Assembly: GCA_017522205.1 (NCBI GenBank)
Contig: JAFWZS010000024.1
Span: forward strand, 1 to 55,068
DNA length: 55,068 nucleotides
From: Clostridia bacterium
GTDB lineage: Bacteria; Bacillota; Clostridia; Oscillospirales; Acutalibacteraceae
Reading direction: 5' to 3'
The notes beneath the pieces are model-generated. The model searched no databases, had not been told where the DNA came from, and saw only the letters and a program-made list of their open reading frames with translations. Below, piece by piece: positions 8,223 to 15,798 of this stretch (its first letter is position 1; each line of letters opens with the position of its first letter). Position numbers and translations under genes: made by a program.

Positions 8223-8825
8223 ATGCTCTTTTTAGAAATACTGCTTATTGTACTGGCTTTTGTTCTCATAGCCGACTTTACGAAAAACATCTGTCTCGTA
8301 ATAAAAGGTGCAACGGGCAACACAGAAAATGAACCCGATTACCTTATGATTCTCGGCTACAGAATTCTGAACAACACTATTGATGCAACCCTCAGAAGCA
8401 GAATAGACGCTGCTGCAAGCTATCTTCTCGCTCATCCTGATGTCAAAGCAATTCCCTGCGGAGGCATCACTCAGAAGGATCAGAAAAGACCGGAGGCTCA
8501 CATTATCGCTGAAGAGCTTATAAAAAAAGGCGTTGAAGAAGGCAGAATCATTCTTGAGGATAAATCAAAAACTACAGAGGAAAACTTCCTTTATGCAAAG
8601 GCTATTATTGACAGTCTTCCTGATGCAGATACAAAAAAGACCGCTTTTCTGTCAAGTGAGCTTCACCTTTACAGAGCAGGCAGACTTGCAAAGGAAATCG
8701 GTTTTGAGGTGACCTCTCTGCCTGCAGAAAGTCCCTTAGACGTTAAAGCAAAGAATTATGTGCGTGAAGCACTTATACTGATGTATATGGATGCGAAAAA
8801 GCTTGGAGGAAAGAAGAATGGCTAA
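8223..8825 (+). CDS. YdcF/SanA-like DUF218 membrane protein
   Basis: A 200-aa protein with an N-terminal membrane anchor (residues 2-20) and a DUF218 domain of the YdcF/SanA/ElyC group, linked to envelope integrity in other bacteria. Seen here are DYLMILGYRI near residue 40, IPCGGIT near residue 80 and the SSELHLYRA segment near 145, which match the family Rossmann-like pattern. Its stop overlaps the start of the next gene by 8 bases, so the two are translationally coupled. No enzymatic activity can be assigned from sequence. Confidence 0.82.
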   Translation: MLFLEILLIVLAFVLIADFTKNICLVIKGATGNTENEPDYLMILGYRILNNTIDATLRSRIDAAASYLLAHPDVKAIPCGGITQKDQKRPEAHIIAEELIKKGVEEGRIILEDKSKTTEENFLYAKAIIDSLPDADTKKTAFLSSELHLYRAGRLAKEIGFEVTSLPAESPLDVKAKNYVREALILMYMDAKKLGGKKNG

Positions 8826-9216
8826 CACAGTAGAAATGAAGGCTTACAAGGTAAGCGAGATAATTTTCAACAACAAGGTTCAGGGAAAGGTTCAGTTGAA
8901 GCTGAATAACAAGGTTTCTCATAACGTAAAATACAGTCAGAACGGTATTTGTGAAGCGGTTATGACCGTTGAGGTTTTCGACAAGGAAAACAAGGATGTT
9001 CTCAATGTAAAGGTTACAATAAACGGTGTGTTCTCGGTAACTCCCGGTGTGGAAAAGGAATTTGTTCACGTGGACACCTTTAAGGAGATGTTCCCCTTTG
9101 CAAAGGCACTTGTGACTACACTTTCCGCAAATGCGGGAATACCGCCTATTATGGTGAAAAATGTGGATATTGAAAAGCAGGAAATCTACCGCTTTGAAAT
9201 GGGTAATAAGGAGTAA
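8818..9216 (+). CDS. SecB-like chaperone-domain protein
   Basis: A 132-aa protein resembling SecB export chaperones. The C-terminal half carries the telling pattern: FKEMFPFAKALVTTLSANAG then IPPIMVKNVDIEKQEIYRF, matching the SecB stretch where a Pro-Phe-Ala-Arg helix precedes GFPP-LxL. I chose MANTVEMK because GGAGG lies 9 bases upstream. It overlaps the previous gene by 8 bases and ends 4 bases before the DUF1292 gene. Canonical SecB belongs to Proteobacteria; SecB-like proteins in Firmicutes are of uncertain role, so export chaperone activity is inferred. Confidence 0.65.
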   Translation: MANTVEMKAYKVSEIIFNNKVQGKVQLKLNNKVSHNVKYSQNGICEAVMTVEVFDKENKDVLNVKVTINGVFSVTPGVEKEFVHVDTFKEMFPFAKALVTTLSANAGIPPIMVKNVDIEKQEIYRFEMGNKE

Positions 9217-9220
9217 AATT

Positions 9221-9508
9221 ATGAGTGAGCTTTTAAACCAGCTTAATGATGACGAGCTTGATTTCACCGTCAGCTTCAGGGACACCGACGGGAACACAAA
9301 CAAGGGAGAGTTTCTCGACATTGTTTTATATGAAAAAAACGAGTATGTTATAATTTACCCTGAAGACAGTGAGGGTTATGTTGACATTTTCAGAATCATG
9401 CATGTGAACGGCAAGGAAGTCTATGTCCGTGTAACTGACGATAAGGTTCTTGACGGAGTTTTTCAGATTTTCAGAATCAAAAATGAGGATGAATTTGATT
9501 TCGGTTAA
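9221..9508 (+). CDS. DUF1292 family small acidic protein
   Basis: A 95-aa acidic protein of the DUF1292 (YrzB-like) family found across Firmicutes, of unknown function. Seen are the N-terminal ELDFTVSFRDTDGN and the central YVIIYPEDSEG...VDIFRIM pattern typical of the family. The start is the ATG after AAGGAG, 4 bases beyond the SecB-like stop, so it is the last gene of a three-gene unit. No terminator hairpin was clear downstream. Confidence 0.8.
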   Translation: MSELLNQLNDDELDFTVSFRDTDGNTNKGEFLDIVLYEKNEYVIIYPEDSEGYVDIFRIMHVNGKEVYVRVTDDKVLDGVFQIFRIKNEDEFDFG

Positions 9509-9603
9509 AAGCAAGAAAGTTACAACTTTGTAGTATTATATGTCAAAGAATGACTAAACTTTAAAGTGAAAATTACGATATTCTTACAAATGGTTAAGGG
9601 TAC

Positions 9604-9632
9604 TTGATTTATTGAAAAAACAGAAGTATTAT
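9604..9632 (+). promoter_or_regulatory. Promoter of the GT8 operon
   Basis: TTGATT (9604-9609), 17 bases, TATTAT (9627-9632), about 50 bases before the GT8 start codon. Confidence 0.6.
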
Positions 9633-9682
9633 TTGTTTACAGCAGAAGCTGTGATTAATTCAGAATTAAAGGAGGTAATTGA

Positions 9683-10498
9683 ATGAATATTCTCGTTACA
9701 TTGGACAGCAATTATGTGGGCCCTCTTACGGTGTTTCTCAAGTCTTTGATGATAACTAACCCGAAAAACGAGTTTGATCTTTACGTTGCACATTCATCAC
9801 TTACCGAAGAAGATTTTATAAAGATAAAAAACGCAACCGTTCCCTCACGCACAAGAGTACATTCAATTGTGGTTTCACCGGGTATTCTTGCTGACGCACC
9901 GGTTTTCAAAAGAATTACAAATGAAACCTACTACAGACTTCTTATGATGGACTATCTGCCGGAAAGTGTTGACAGAGTGCTTTATATTGACCCCGACACG
10001 GTTGTGCTGAGAGACATTTCTCCTCTTTACAACATAGATTTCAAGGGCAAGACCATTGCGGCGGCAGGCCACACAAAGCTTTTCATTGAAGATATCAACC
10101 ATATACGCTTCAGAACGGGCAGAGATTCAAGATATTTCAATGCAGGCGTTATGATGGTAAATCTCGAAAAGATGCGTAAGAATGTTACAAGTCAGATGGT
10201 GTTTGACTATGTAAAGAAAAATAAGCGCTGGCTTTTTGTTGCGGACCAGGATGTACTTAACGGAATGTTCGGCAACGATATGATTCCCATTGACGAGTGC
10301 CTTTACAATCTTGATGAAAAAACCATTATTTATAACCCGAGAAAAGTTAAGGGTGTTAAATGGGTTGAAGAAAACACTGTCATCGTTCACTTCAACGGTA
10401 AATATAAGCCCTGGAAAGAGGGCTATAAGGGAAAGCTTGCACATCTTTGGTTCAGATTTAAAGATGCAGAGCTGCCCGTTGAAACAACGGAAGCATAA
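9683..10498 (+). CDS. Glycosyltransferase family 8
   Basis: A 271-aa glycosyltransferase of family GT8, which moves glucose or galactose from UDP-sugars to cell-surface glycans or lipids. The family DxD metal/nucleotide motif is seen in LYIDPDTVVL (about residue 95), followed by FNAGVMMVNLEKM (about 150), DQDVLN (about 190) and the terminal HFNGKYKPWK. There is no signal peptide, so it acts in the cytoplasm. An AGGAGG site precedes the ATG. The TVP38-type gene begins 12 bases after its stop, suggesting one transcript. The acceptor is unknown. Confidence 0.9.
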   Translation: MNILVTLDSNYVGPLTVFLKSLMITNPKNEFDLYVAHSSLTEEDFIKIKNATVPSRTRVHSIVVSPGILADAPVFKRITNETYYRLLMMDYLPESVDRVLYIDPDTVVLRDISPLYNIDFKGKTIAAAGHTKLFIEDINHIRFRTGRDSRYFNAGVMMVNLEKMRKNVTSQMVFDYVKKNKRWLFVADQDVLNGMFGNDMIPIDECLYNLDEKTIIYNPRKVKGVKWVEENTVIVHFNGKYKPWKEGYKGKLAHLWFRFKDAELPVETTEA

Positions 10499-10510
10499 AG
10501 GTATAACAAA

Positions 10511-11233
10511 ATGGATTTGAAAAAAATTAAGATTCTCAGCACCAACAAGCAGGAGAGAAGACAGCAGATCGGTGTAATTATCACAACAAGCCTGTGTATT
10601 CTTGCTTTTGTAGTGTGCTATATAAAATTCGGCTCGGAGCTTCTCGCTTTTGTCAGCGATGCAGACCGTTTTAAGGCATGGCTTGACTCCTACGGCAGTC
10701 TCGGTAAGATAATTTTTGTAGGAGTAAGAGCACTTCAGACGGTGGTTAAGATAATTCCGGCAGAGCCGCTTGAAATCGGTTCGGGGTACGTTTTCGGTGT
10801 ATGGGGCGGACTTCTCTACTGTATACTTGGTACGGAAATCGGCTCATTCATCATCGTTGCAATTACAAAGATTTTCGGTATGAAGGCAGTCAATCTGTTC
10901 GTCAGCGAGGAGAAAATCAACTCTCTCGGCTTTTTGCAGAACAAGGAAAAGCTTACTCTTTCACTTTTCATAATTTACCTTATTCCCGGCACACCAAAAG
11001 ATGTTATTACATATCTTATCGGTGTTACGGACTACAACATCTGGAAGTTTCTTCTGCTTACAGGATTTGCCCGAATACCGTCGATTATTACGTCAACAAT
11101 TTGCGGTTCACTTCTCGGTGAAAAGAACTACTGGCTTTCTGCAGGAGTGTTCATCGGCACGGCAATTCTCGGCCTTATCGGTGTGAAACTTTACACGATT
11201 TTTGAAAAGAAAATCACAGCTAAAAAGGCATAA
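10511..11233 (+). CDS. TVP38/TMEM64 (DedA-like) membrane protein
   Basis: A 240-aa integral membrane protein with about six hydrophobic segments. The family signature is visible at residues about 80-125: a GVRALQTVVKIIPAEPLEI stretch, then GSGYVFGVWGGLLYCILGT. Members of the TVP38/TMEM64/DedA group are linked to lipid flipping and membrane homeostasis; the substrate here is unknown. It follows the GT8 gene closely and is followed by a hairpin terminator. Confidence 0.85.
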   Translation: MDLKKIKILSTNKQERRQQIGVIITTSLCILAFVVCYIKFGSELLAFVSDADRFKAWLDSYGSLGKIIFVGVRALQTVVKIIPAEPLEIGSGYVFGVWGGLLYCILGTEIGSFIIVAITKIFGMKAVNLFVSEEKINSLGFLQNKEKLTLSLFIIYLIPGTPKDVITYLIGVTDYNIWKFLLLTGFARIPSIITSTICGSLLGEKNYWLSAGVFIGTAILGLIGVKLYTIFEKKITAKKA

Positions 11234-11239
11234 AAAATT

Positions 11240-11269
11240 ACCACTCGTTTCAAGTAAGAAACGGGTGGT
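11240..11269 (+). terminator. Terminator of the GT8-TVP38 unit
   Basis: ACCACTCGTTTC pairs with GAAACGGGTGGT (one G-U) around a 6-nt loop, then TTTTA follows. Confidence 0.7.
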
Positions 11270-11343
11270 TTTATGTTTCGCCAAATTTCACCCTTTAGTT
11301 GACATATAATAAATTGTCATAACACAAGAGGGAGGATTTTCTT

Positions 11344-13656
11344 ATGAAAGAAAAGGTTGAATATGAAAGTGAGATTGATTTAAGCCTTGACGGTACAGAC
11401 CTGGCTGAAGAAAAAACATCCTATGAAAAATGGGGGAAGGTTGCACTCTTCGGCGTGGCGGCATTTCTTTTTTCTCAGCTTGATTTCTTTTACGGTCTGT
11501 CGCCGTTTACCGTTTCTTTCGTGGGGGCAATTCCCTTTGAATTTTGCTTTTCTGCCTTTGTGGGCGGTGCTCTCGGAGCTTTTGCCTGCCTTTCTGCCAT
11601 GGAAGCGGCAAGAGTAAGCTGTGGAATTTTTCTTCTTTGCCTTTTACGGCTGATTATTGAAAAGAAACTGAGGCGTCAGCAGAAGGAGTACATAAACGCA
11701 GCACTTTGTTTTATCGTCTGTTTTTCTACTGGTGCGGTCTACAATTTCTTGTCGGTAGGTGAATGGGGAGGCTTTCTCAGCATATTTGCCGAAAGTGCGG
11801 TTTCATTTGTTTCAGCAGTTGTTTTTATAAAAAGCCTAAGAGTACCTATCGGAAGGGTAACGCCCGAAAATCTCTCCGTAAAAGACAGAGTTTTTATGGG
11901 TACGAGCCTTTGCGTTTTTCTTATGTGTGCCTCAGCATTTGATGTGGAAGGTCTGTCTCCCGTGAGGGTGATAGCCTTTTTGATGATTCTTTTTGTTAGT
12001 ACCCACAAGGGAATAACAGGCAGTGTAACTGTTGGTGTGTGCGTGGCACTTAGTCTTAGCATTAATGAGGATTACCGCTTTCTTTTTCCTTCTGTGGTGC
12101 TTGCTTCTCTTTTTGCAGGAGTGTTTGCGCCCTTGGGTCAGTCTGCTTCCGCAATTGCCTTTGCAGTAGTGTCAGCAGGACTTTCAGCTTTTTCGGGTGA
12201 TTACGGAATAGTTTCAGTTATTGAAACGGTGCTTGCTTCAGCGGTGTTCGTCATTCTTCCGCAAAAGTACGTGGCAGCTTTTCAGAGCTTCATCGTTAAA
12301 AAAGGGCTTTCATCCGATGAAAGTGTTGGCGTTCAGGTTGCAGAAAGCCTCAGCTTGGCCGCTGAAAATATTTACGGTGTGTCTGAAATAGTGTCCTCAA
12401 TCAGTGAAAAGCTTGACGGTGTAATTAACCCCGAGGTGAACCGGCTTTTCACCTTTCTTCAGCAAAGGGTGTGTGACGGGTGTCAGAAAAAATTCCTCTG
12501 CTGGAACAGAAATTTTGACTCTACCGCTTCGGATGTGCTGACTATTGCGGGCATTGAGAAAAATAAAAAGATTGAACTTCAGAAAAAATGCGACAGATTT
12601 GAGAGGCTTTCACTTTGTATTGATGAAGGCTACAGAGAATATGCAGAAAGCCTGCAGAGTAAGCTGAAGCTTTCTGAAATGCGAAAGGTGCTTACCGATC
12701 AGTTTACGGGTATGGGGGATTTTCTTAAATCCACCGCGCTTTCAGTAAGTCAGAGCCGTATTCCCGACAAGGGTAAGGCGGCGGTTCTGAAAACGGCACT
12801 ATCTGATAGCGGAATCTATACCGATGCCCTTTCGGTTTACACGGATACCGGCTCAAAAATGACCGTTGAAATCACCTCTTTTGACACAGAAATTCACGAG
12901 CATCACAAAAAAATCAAAGCAATTCTTGAATTCATCACCAAGCGTAAATTTGAAAAAGCGGACATTACGGTGACGGAAATCAAGACGGTTATTGTTTTTG
13001 AAGAGAAATCTGCATTCAGAGTGCAAATTGGAGTTTCACAAAAAGCTTTAAGGCAGGGTGATGTGTGCGGCGACACGGTTACGGCCATAAAAAAACAAGG
13101 CGGTTTTGCCTCGGTAATACTTTCTGACGGAATGGGGACGGGAGCAAGGGCGAAAATTGACAGTACAATGACCTGCTCCATAATGGAAAAGCTGCTGAGG
13201 TCAGGCTTTACCTTTGAAAGCGCATTGAAAATTGTAAACTCATCGCTGATTATGAAATCAACCGACGAGTCCATTGCAACGATTGACGGAGTGAGGGTTA
13301 ATCTCTTTACAGGAAAGGTGAGTTTTTATAAAGCGGGAGGAAGTCTTACGTTTATCCGTCACGGAAACGAAATAACTACCCTTGAGGGTGCATCGCTTCC
13401 CGTAGGAATTATACGCAGTGTGGAGTTCTGGAAAAGCGAAAGGGAGCTTTCAGCCGGGGATATAGTGCTTATGCTTTCCGACGGTGCAGTGGGTGAAGAC
13501 TGCGGATGGATAAGCGACGAGCTGCTTTCATGGAACACGGCAGATATGGACGACCTTGCAGGACATATTGTGAGACTTGCGTCTCTGCGTATGACAGACA
13601 AAACGAGAGACGACATAACCGTTGCAGCAATAAAATTGGGATATAACAGAGAATAA
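11344..13656 (+). CDS. spoIIE: Stage II sporulation protein E, Ser/Thr phosphatase
   Basis: A 770-aa membrane phosphatase that dephosphorylates SpoIIAA to activate sigma-F in the forespore and also acts at the polar septum. After a short cytoplasmic N-terminus there are about ten hydrophobic segments (residues 30-320), a central region with a Cys cluster (CDGCQKKFLCWN, about 380), and a C-terminal PP2C domain (about 560-770) with ILSDGMGTG and MLSDGAVGEDCGW supplying metal-binding Asp residues. The length is close to Bacillus SpoIIE (about 827 aa). GGGAGG precedes the ATG. It is single-gene and closed by a hairpin. It is the clearest sign that the host forms endospores. Confidence 0.94.
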   Translation: MKEKVEYESEIDLSLDGTDLAEEKTSYEKWGKVALFGVAAFLFSQLDFFYGLSPFTVSFVGAIPFEFCFSAFVGGALGAFACLSAMEAARVSCGIFLLCLLRLIIEKKLRRQQKEYINAALCFIVCFSTGAVYNFLSVGEWGGFLSIFAESAVSFVSAVVFIKSLRVPIGRVTPENLSVKDRVFMGTSLCVFLMCASAFDVEGLSPVRVIAFLMILFVSTHKGITGSVTVGVCVALSLSINEDYRFLFPSVVLASLFAGVFAPLGQSASAIAFAVVSAGLSAFSGDYGIVSVIETVLASAVFVILPQKYVAAFQSFIVKKGLSSDESVGVQVAESLSLAAENIYGVSEIVSSISEKLDGVINPEVNRLFTFLQQRVCDGCQKKFLCWNRNFDSTASDVLTIAGIEKNKKIELQKKCDRFERLSLCIDEGYREYAESLQSKLKLSEMRKVLTDQFTGMGDFLKSTALSVSQSRIPDKGKAAVLKTALSDSGIYTDALSVYTDTGSKMTVEITSFDTEIHEHHKKIKAILEFITKRKFEKADITVTEIKTVIVFEEKSAFRVQIGVSQKALRQGDVCGDTVTAIKKQGGFASVILSDGMGTGARAKIDSTMTCSIMEKLLRSGFTFESALKIVNSSLIMKSTDESIATIDGVRVNLFTGKVSFYKAGGSLTFIRHGNEITTLEGASLPVGIIRSVEFWKSERELSAGDIVLMLSDGAVGEDCGWISDELLSWNTADMDDLAGHIVRLASLRMTDKTRDDITVAAIKLGYNRE

Positions 13657-13661
13657 AAAGA

Positions 13662-13687
13662 GGGGATGCAGAGTGAGCTGCATCCCC
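13662..13687. terminator. Shared terminator between spoIIE and microgene 2
   Basis: GGGGATGCAG and CTGCATCCCC form a perfect 10-bp stem with a 6-nt loop. The minus-strand side is followed by TCTTTTTATT and the plus-strand side by a T-rich stretch, so it serves both convergent genes. Confidence 0.85.
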
Positions 13688-13699
13688 GTAAATTTTATT

Positions 13700-13819
13700 T
13701 TATGCCTCTTCAGGTGTTTCTGCACCTTCGTCTTCCTTGTTAAGACCGCTGAAAATCTCTATAAGCATTTTTATAACGCCGATGAAAATTTCAAGAAATT
13801 CGCCGATTGTGATTCCCAT
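13700..13819 (-). CDS. Microprotein 2, 39 aa, amphipathic with acidic tail
   Basis: A tiny gene with a full set of signals: TTGAAA-N17-TATTAT promoter, AGGAG 8 bases before the ATG, and a perfect hairpin terminator. The product has a hydrophobic helix (GEFLEIFIGVIKMLIEIF) followed by an acidic tail (GLNKEDEGAETPEEA). The plan is the same as the 35-aa product at 2365-2472, though identity is low. Function is unknown. Being next to spoIIE does not show a sporulation role, since it has its own sigma-A-like promoter on the other strand. Confidence 0.72.
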   Translation of the reverse strand: MGITIGEFLEIFIGVIKMLIEIFSGLNKEDEGAETPEEA

Positions 13820-13862
13820 AGTATTTTCTCCTTTCCTTAAAGTGAGCATCTGCTCTGGTTTG

Positions 13863-13891
13863 ATAATATCATATTTTGTTTATTATTTCAA
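13863..13891 (-). promoter_or_regulatory. Promoter of microgene 2
   Basis: Minus-strand TTGAAA (13886-13891), 17 bases, TATTAT (13863-13868). It lies partly inside the intergenic gap after the cysteine hydrolase gene. Confidence 0.72.
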
Positions 13892-13906
13892 TGCTTTGCT
13901 CAAAAA

Positions 13907-14419
13907 TCACTTTATTTCAATCTGACATATTTTCATAGCTGAAAGTGCATTGAGGTGACTTTCGGGTGTTACACCTGCACAGCAGGATGAATCCACGCTT
14001 ATGGGCGTTTCCGTAAATTTTGCTTTAAGGAGCATAGCGTTTGAAATTACGCAGATGTCGGTGCAAAGACCGATAAGCTCAATTGCTTCAACATCGGAAA
14101 GAGTTGCGATATGCTCGGTCAGCTCATAAGAACCAAAGGTAGGCTTATCGATAATTACAGAGCCTTCTGTAATTAATTCGGATGAAACCTCCCAGCCCTT
14201 CGTGTTCTTTATACAGTGAGGTACGGGAAGATTTTTGCCTTCCTGAGTGTTCATATATTCCTCGGTGTGAGTGTCTCTTGTGAAAATTACCGTATCACCG
14301 TTATTACGGTAAAGGTCAATTTTTGCTTTCACGTTTTCAAGGATTGCTTCCGCTTCCTTTGTGCCGAGAGCACCGTCAATAAAATCGTTCTGCATATCAA
14401 TTACGCAAAGAACCTTCAT
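13907..14419 (-). CDS. Isochorismatase-family cysteine hydrolase (nicotinamidase-like)
   Basis: A 170-aa hydrolase of the isochorismatase superfamily, probably a nicotinamidase-like amidase of NAD salvage. The catalytic triad is visible: Asp in VIDMQNDF (residue 8), Lys in IIDKPTFGSY (about 100) and Cys in CTDICVISNA (about 130). TRDTHTEEY carries likely metal-binding Asp/His. Its length suits the short members; nicotinamidases are usually 180-210 aa. It starts 10 bases after the stop of the MgtC-like gene upstream, so the two share a transcript. The substrate is not certain from sequence. Confidence 0.85.
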   Translation of the reverse strand: MKVLCVIDMQNDFIDGALGTKEAEAILENVKAKIDLYRNNGDTVIFTRDTHTEEYMNTQEGKNLPVPHCIKNTKGWEVSSELITEGSVIIDKPTFGSYELTEHIATLSDVEAIELIGLCTDICVISNAMLLKAKFTETPISVDSSCCAGVTPESHLNALSAMKICQIEIK

Positions 14420-14429
14420 TCAGATCACC

Positions 14430-15152
14430 TCAGTCAATGTATAAATCTCTGATTCCCTCAAGGGAACGTATTGCCGAAATTGTAAGGTTTAAGCCTTCCT
14501 CATCTCTCGGGAAAACAACAGCCTTCATAACGATTGAATCACTTTTTCTCTTGGACTGATTTGTGTCGGCATAGAGAATTTCAAGAGTGTGAAGAATGCC
14601 GCCGTAACGCTTGATGATTGCACCAACATCGGCAGCCTGCTTAGTCATATTTTCAGCTTCGATATAGATGTTCTTTGATGGGTTGCCTCTTATGATGAAG
14701 CGCTTGAAGGTGTTGAGGGTGAGGTAAATTACAACGGTTGAAACAAGTGCGCCGATATAGTAGCCTGCGCCGACTGCAAGACCGATACAGGAAACTGCCC
14801 ATAAACTTGCAGCGGTTGTAAGACCCTTTACGCTGAAGCCCTCACGGAGAATTGTACCTGCACCGAGGAAACCGATACCGCTGATTACCTGAGCGCCAAG
14901 TCTCGTGGGGTCAAAGGTGCCGAGACCCTCGTATTCTCTGAAAACATAGCTTGATGTCATCATTACAAGAGCAGAGCCTACGGCAACGAGAATGTGAGTT
15001 CTGAAGCCCGCAGGACGGTGGGAATGCTCTCTTTCATAACCGATAACACCGCTGAAGAAAACAGCAAGTGCCATTTTTACAACAGCGTCAATGATATATT
15101 GCACTTCGCCTATTTCATATAGGCTCACAAGGAAATCTTTTATTGTTTCCAT
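14430..15152 (-). CDS. MgtC/SapB family membrane protein
   Basis: A 240-aa protein with an N-terminal MgtC/SapB membrane domain (residues about 20-145, four or five segments) showing IGYEREHSHRPAGFRTH and the family hallmark GIGFLGAGTI, plus a soluble C-terminal domain. In other bacteria MgtC proteins modulate ATP synthase and magnesium or phosphate homeostasis; the role here is inferred. I chose METIKDF as start because AGGAG sits 9 bases upstream; a longer in-frame extension lacks a ribosome site. Its promoter leaves a leader of about 85 bases with hairpins, which may be regulatory. Confidence 0.88.
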   Translation of the reverse strand: METIKDFLVSLYEIGEVQYIIDAVVKMALAVFFSGVIGYEREHSHRPAGFRTHILVAVGSALVMMTSSYVFREYEGLGTFDPTRLGAQVISGIGFLGAGTILREGFSVKGLTTAASLWAVSCIGLAVGAGYYIGALVSTVVIYLTLNTFKRFIIRGNPSKNIYIEAENMTKQAADVGAIIKRYGGILHTLEILYADTNQSKRKSDSIVMKAVVFPRDEEGLNLTISAIRSLEGIRDLYID

Positions 15153-15247
15153 CGGTTTCATCTCCTTTTTTAGGCAACGGCCCGAATAAACAGCAAAGCA
15201 CACCGAACCCGAAGGCTCAGCGATGCTGAAAAAACTTATCTGTCAGT

Positions 15248-15276
15248 ATTATAGCATTAAAGAGAGGAAAAATCAA
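15248..15276 (-). promoter_or_regulatory. Sigma-A promoter of the MgtC-like operon
   Basis: Minus-strand TTGATT (15271-15276), 17 bases, TATAAT (15248-15253). The transcript leader (about 15153-15241) includes a CAGC-N3-GCTG hairpin and GC-rich segments; I could not match it to a known riboswitch. Confidence 0.78.
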
Positions 15277-15312
15277 ATAAATATTACATTTTTATTTTAA
15301 TATTTATTACTC

Positions 15313-15342
15313 TTGACGGAGAATAATAATTTGATGTATAAT
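15313..15342 (+). promoter_or_regulatory. Promoter of zapA
   Basis: TTGACG (15313-15318), 18 bases, TATAAT (15337-15342), about 60 bases before the zapA start. Confidence 0.7.
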
Positions 15343-15400
15343 TACAATTGATATGATGTAAATTACGTAAGTAAAGGCTTTAAAGAAAGGATGAATTACA

Positions 15401-15796
15401 ATGGCAGCTAATAAAGTTAAACTTTCAATCGGCGGTGCAGAATACACTGTAATTGCTGAAGACGATGCAAGATATGTGCAGTCATTGGGCAAGGAGCTTG
15501 ACAGAGCACTCGCTGCAATTATGAAGGCAAACGACCGTCTTTCAGTAACTCAGGCGGCAATTTTACTTGCTCTCGATTATGCAGATGAATGCAAAAAGGC
15601 AACCGAAACTGCAGACAGACTCCGTGAGCAGATTAAAGACTACCTTGACGACGCTTCAAATGCAAAAAGCAAGGCTGACCTTGCAAGACACGAAAGCGAA
15701 AATCTGCGAAAAGAAAACGAAACTCTCAGAACTCAGAATATGAAAATGAAAGCAGAGCTTGATTCTCTTAAAAAACCGAGAAAGCTTGAGAACTGA
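15401..15796 (+). CDS. zapA: Cell division protein ZapA
   Basis: A 131-aa FtsZ-ring stabiliser. The N-terminal globular part (VKLSIGGAEYTVIAEDDARYVQ style, residues 5-30) matches ZapA. The LAALDYAD-like helix (residues about 48-60) and a long coiled coil (65-130) follow. It is longer than Bacillus ZapA (85 aa) because of the extended coiled coil, as in many Clostridia. The U32 gene starts 2 bases after its stop, a pairing seen widely in Firmicutes, so they are co-transcribed. Confidence 0.88.
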   Translation: MAANKVKLSIGGAEYTVIAEDDARYVQSLGKELDRALAAIMKANDRLSVTQAAILLALDYADECKKATETADRLREQIKDYLDDASNAKSKADLARHESENLRKENETLRTQNMKMKAELDSLKKPRKLEN

Positions 15797-15798
15797 TT

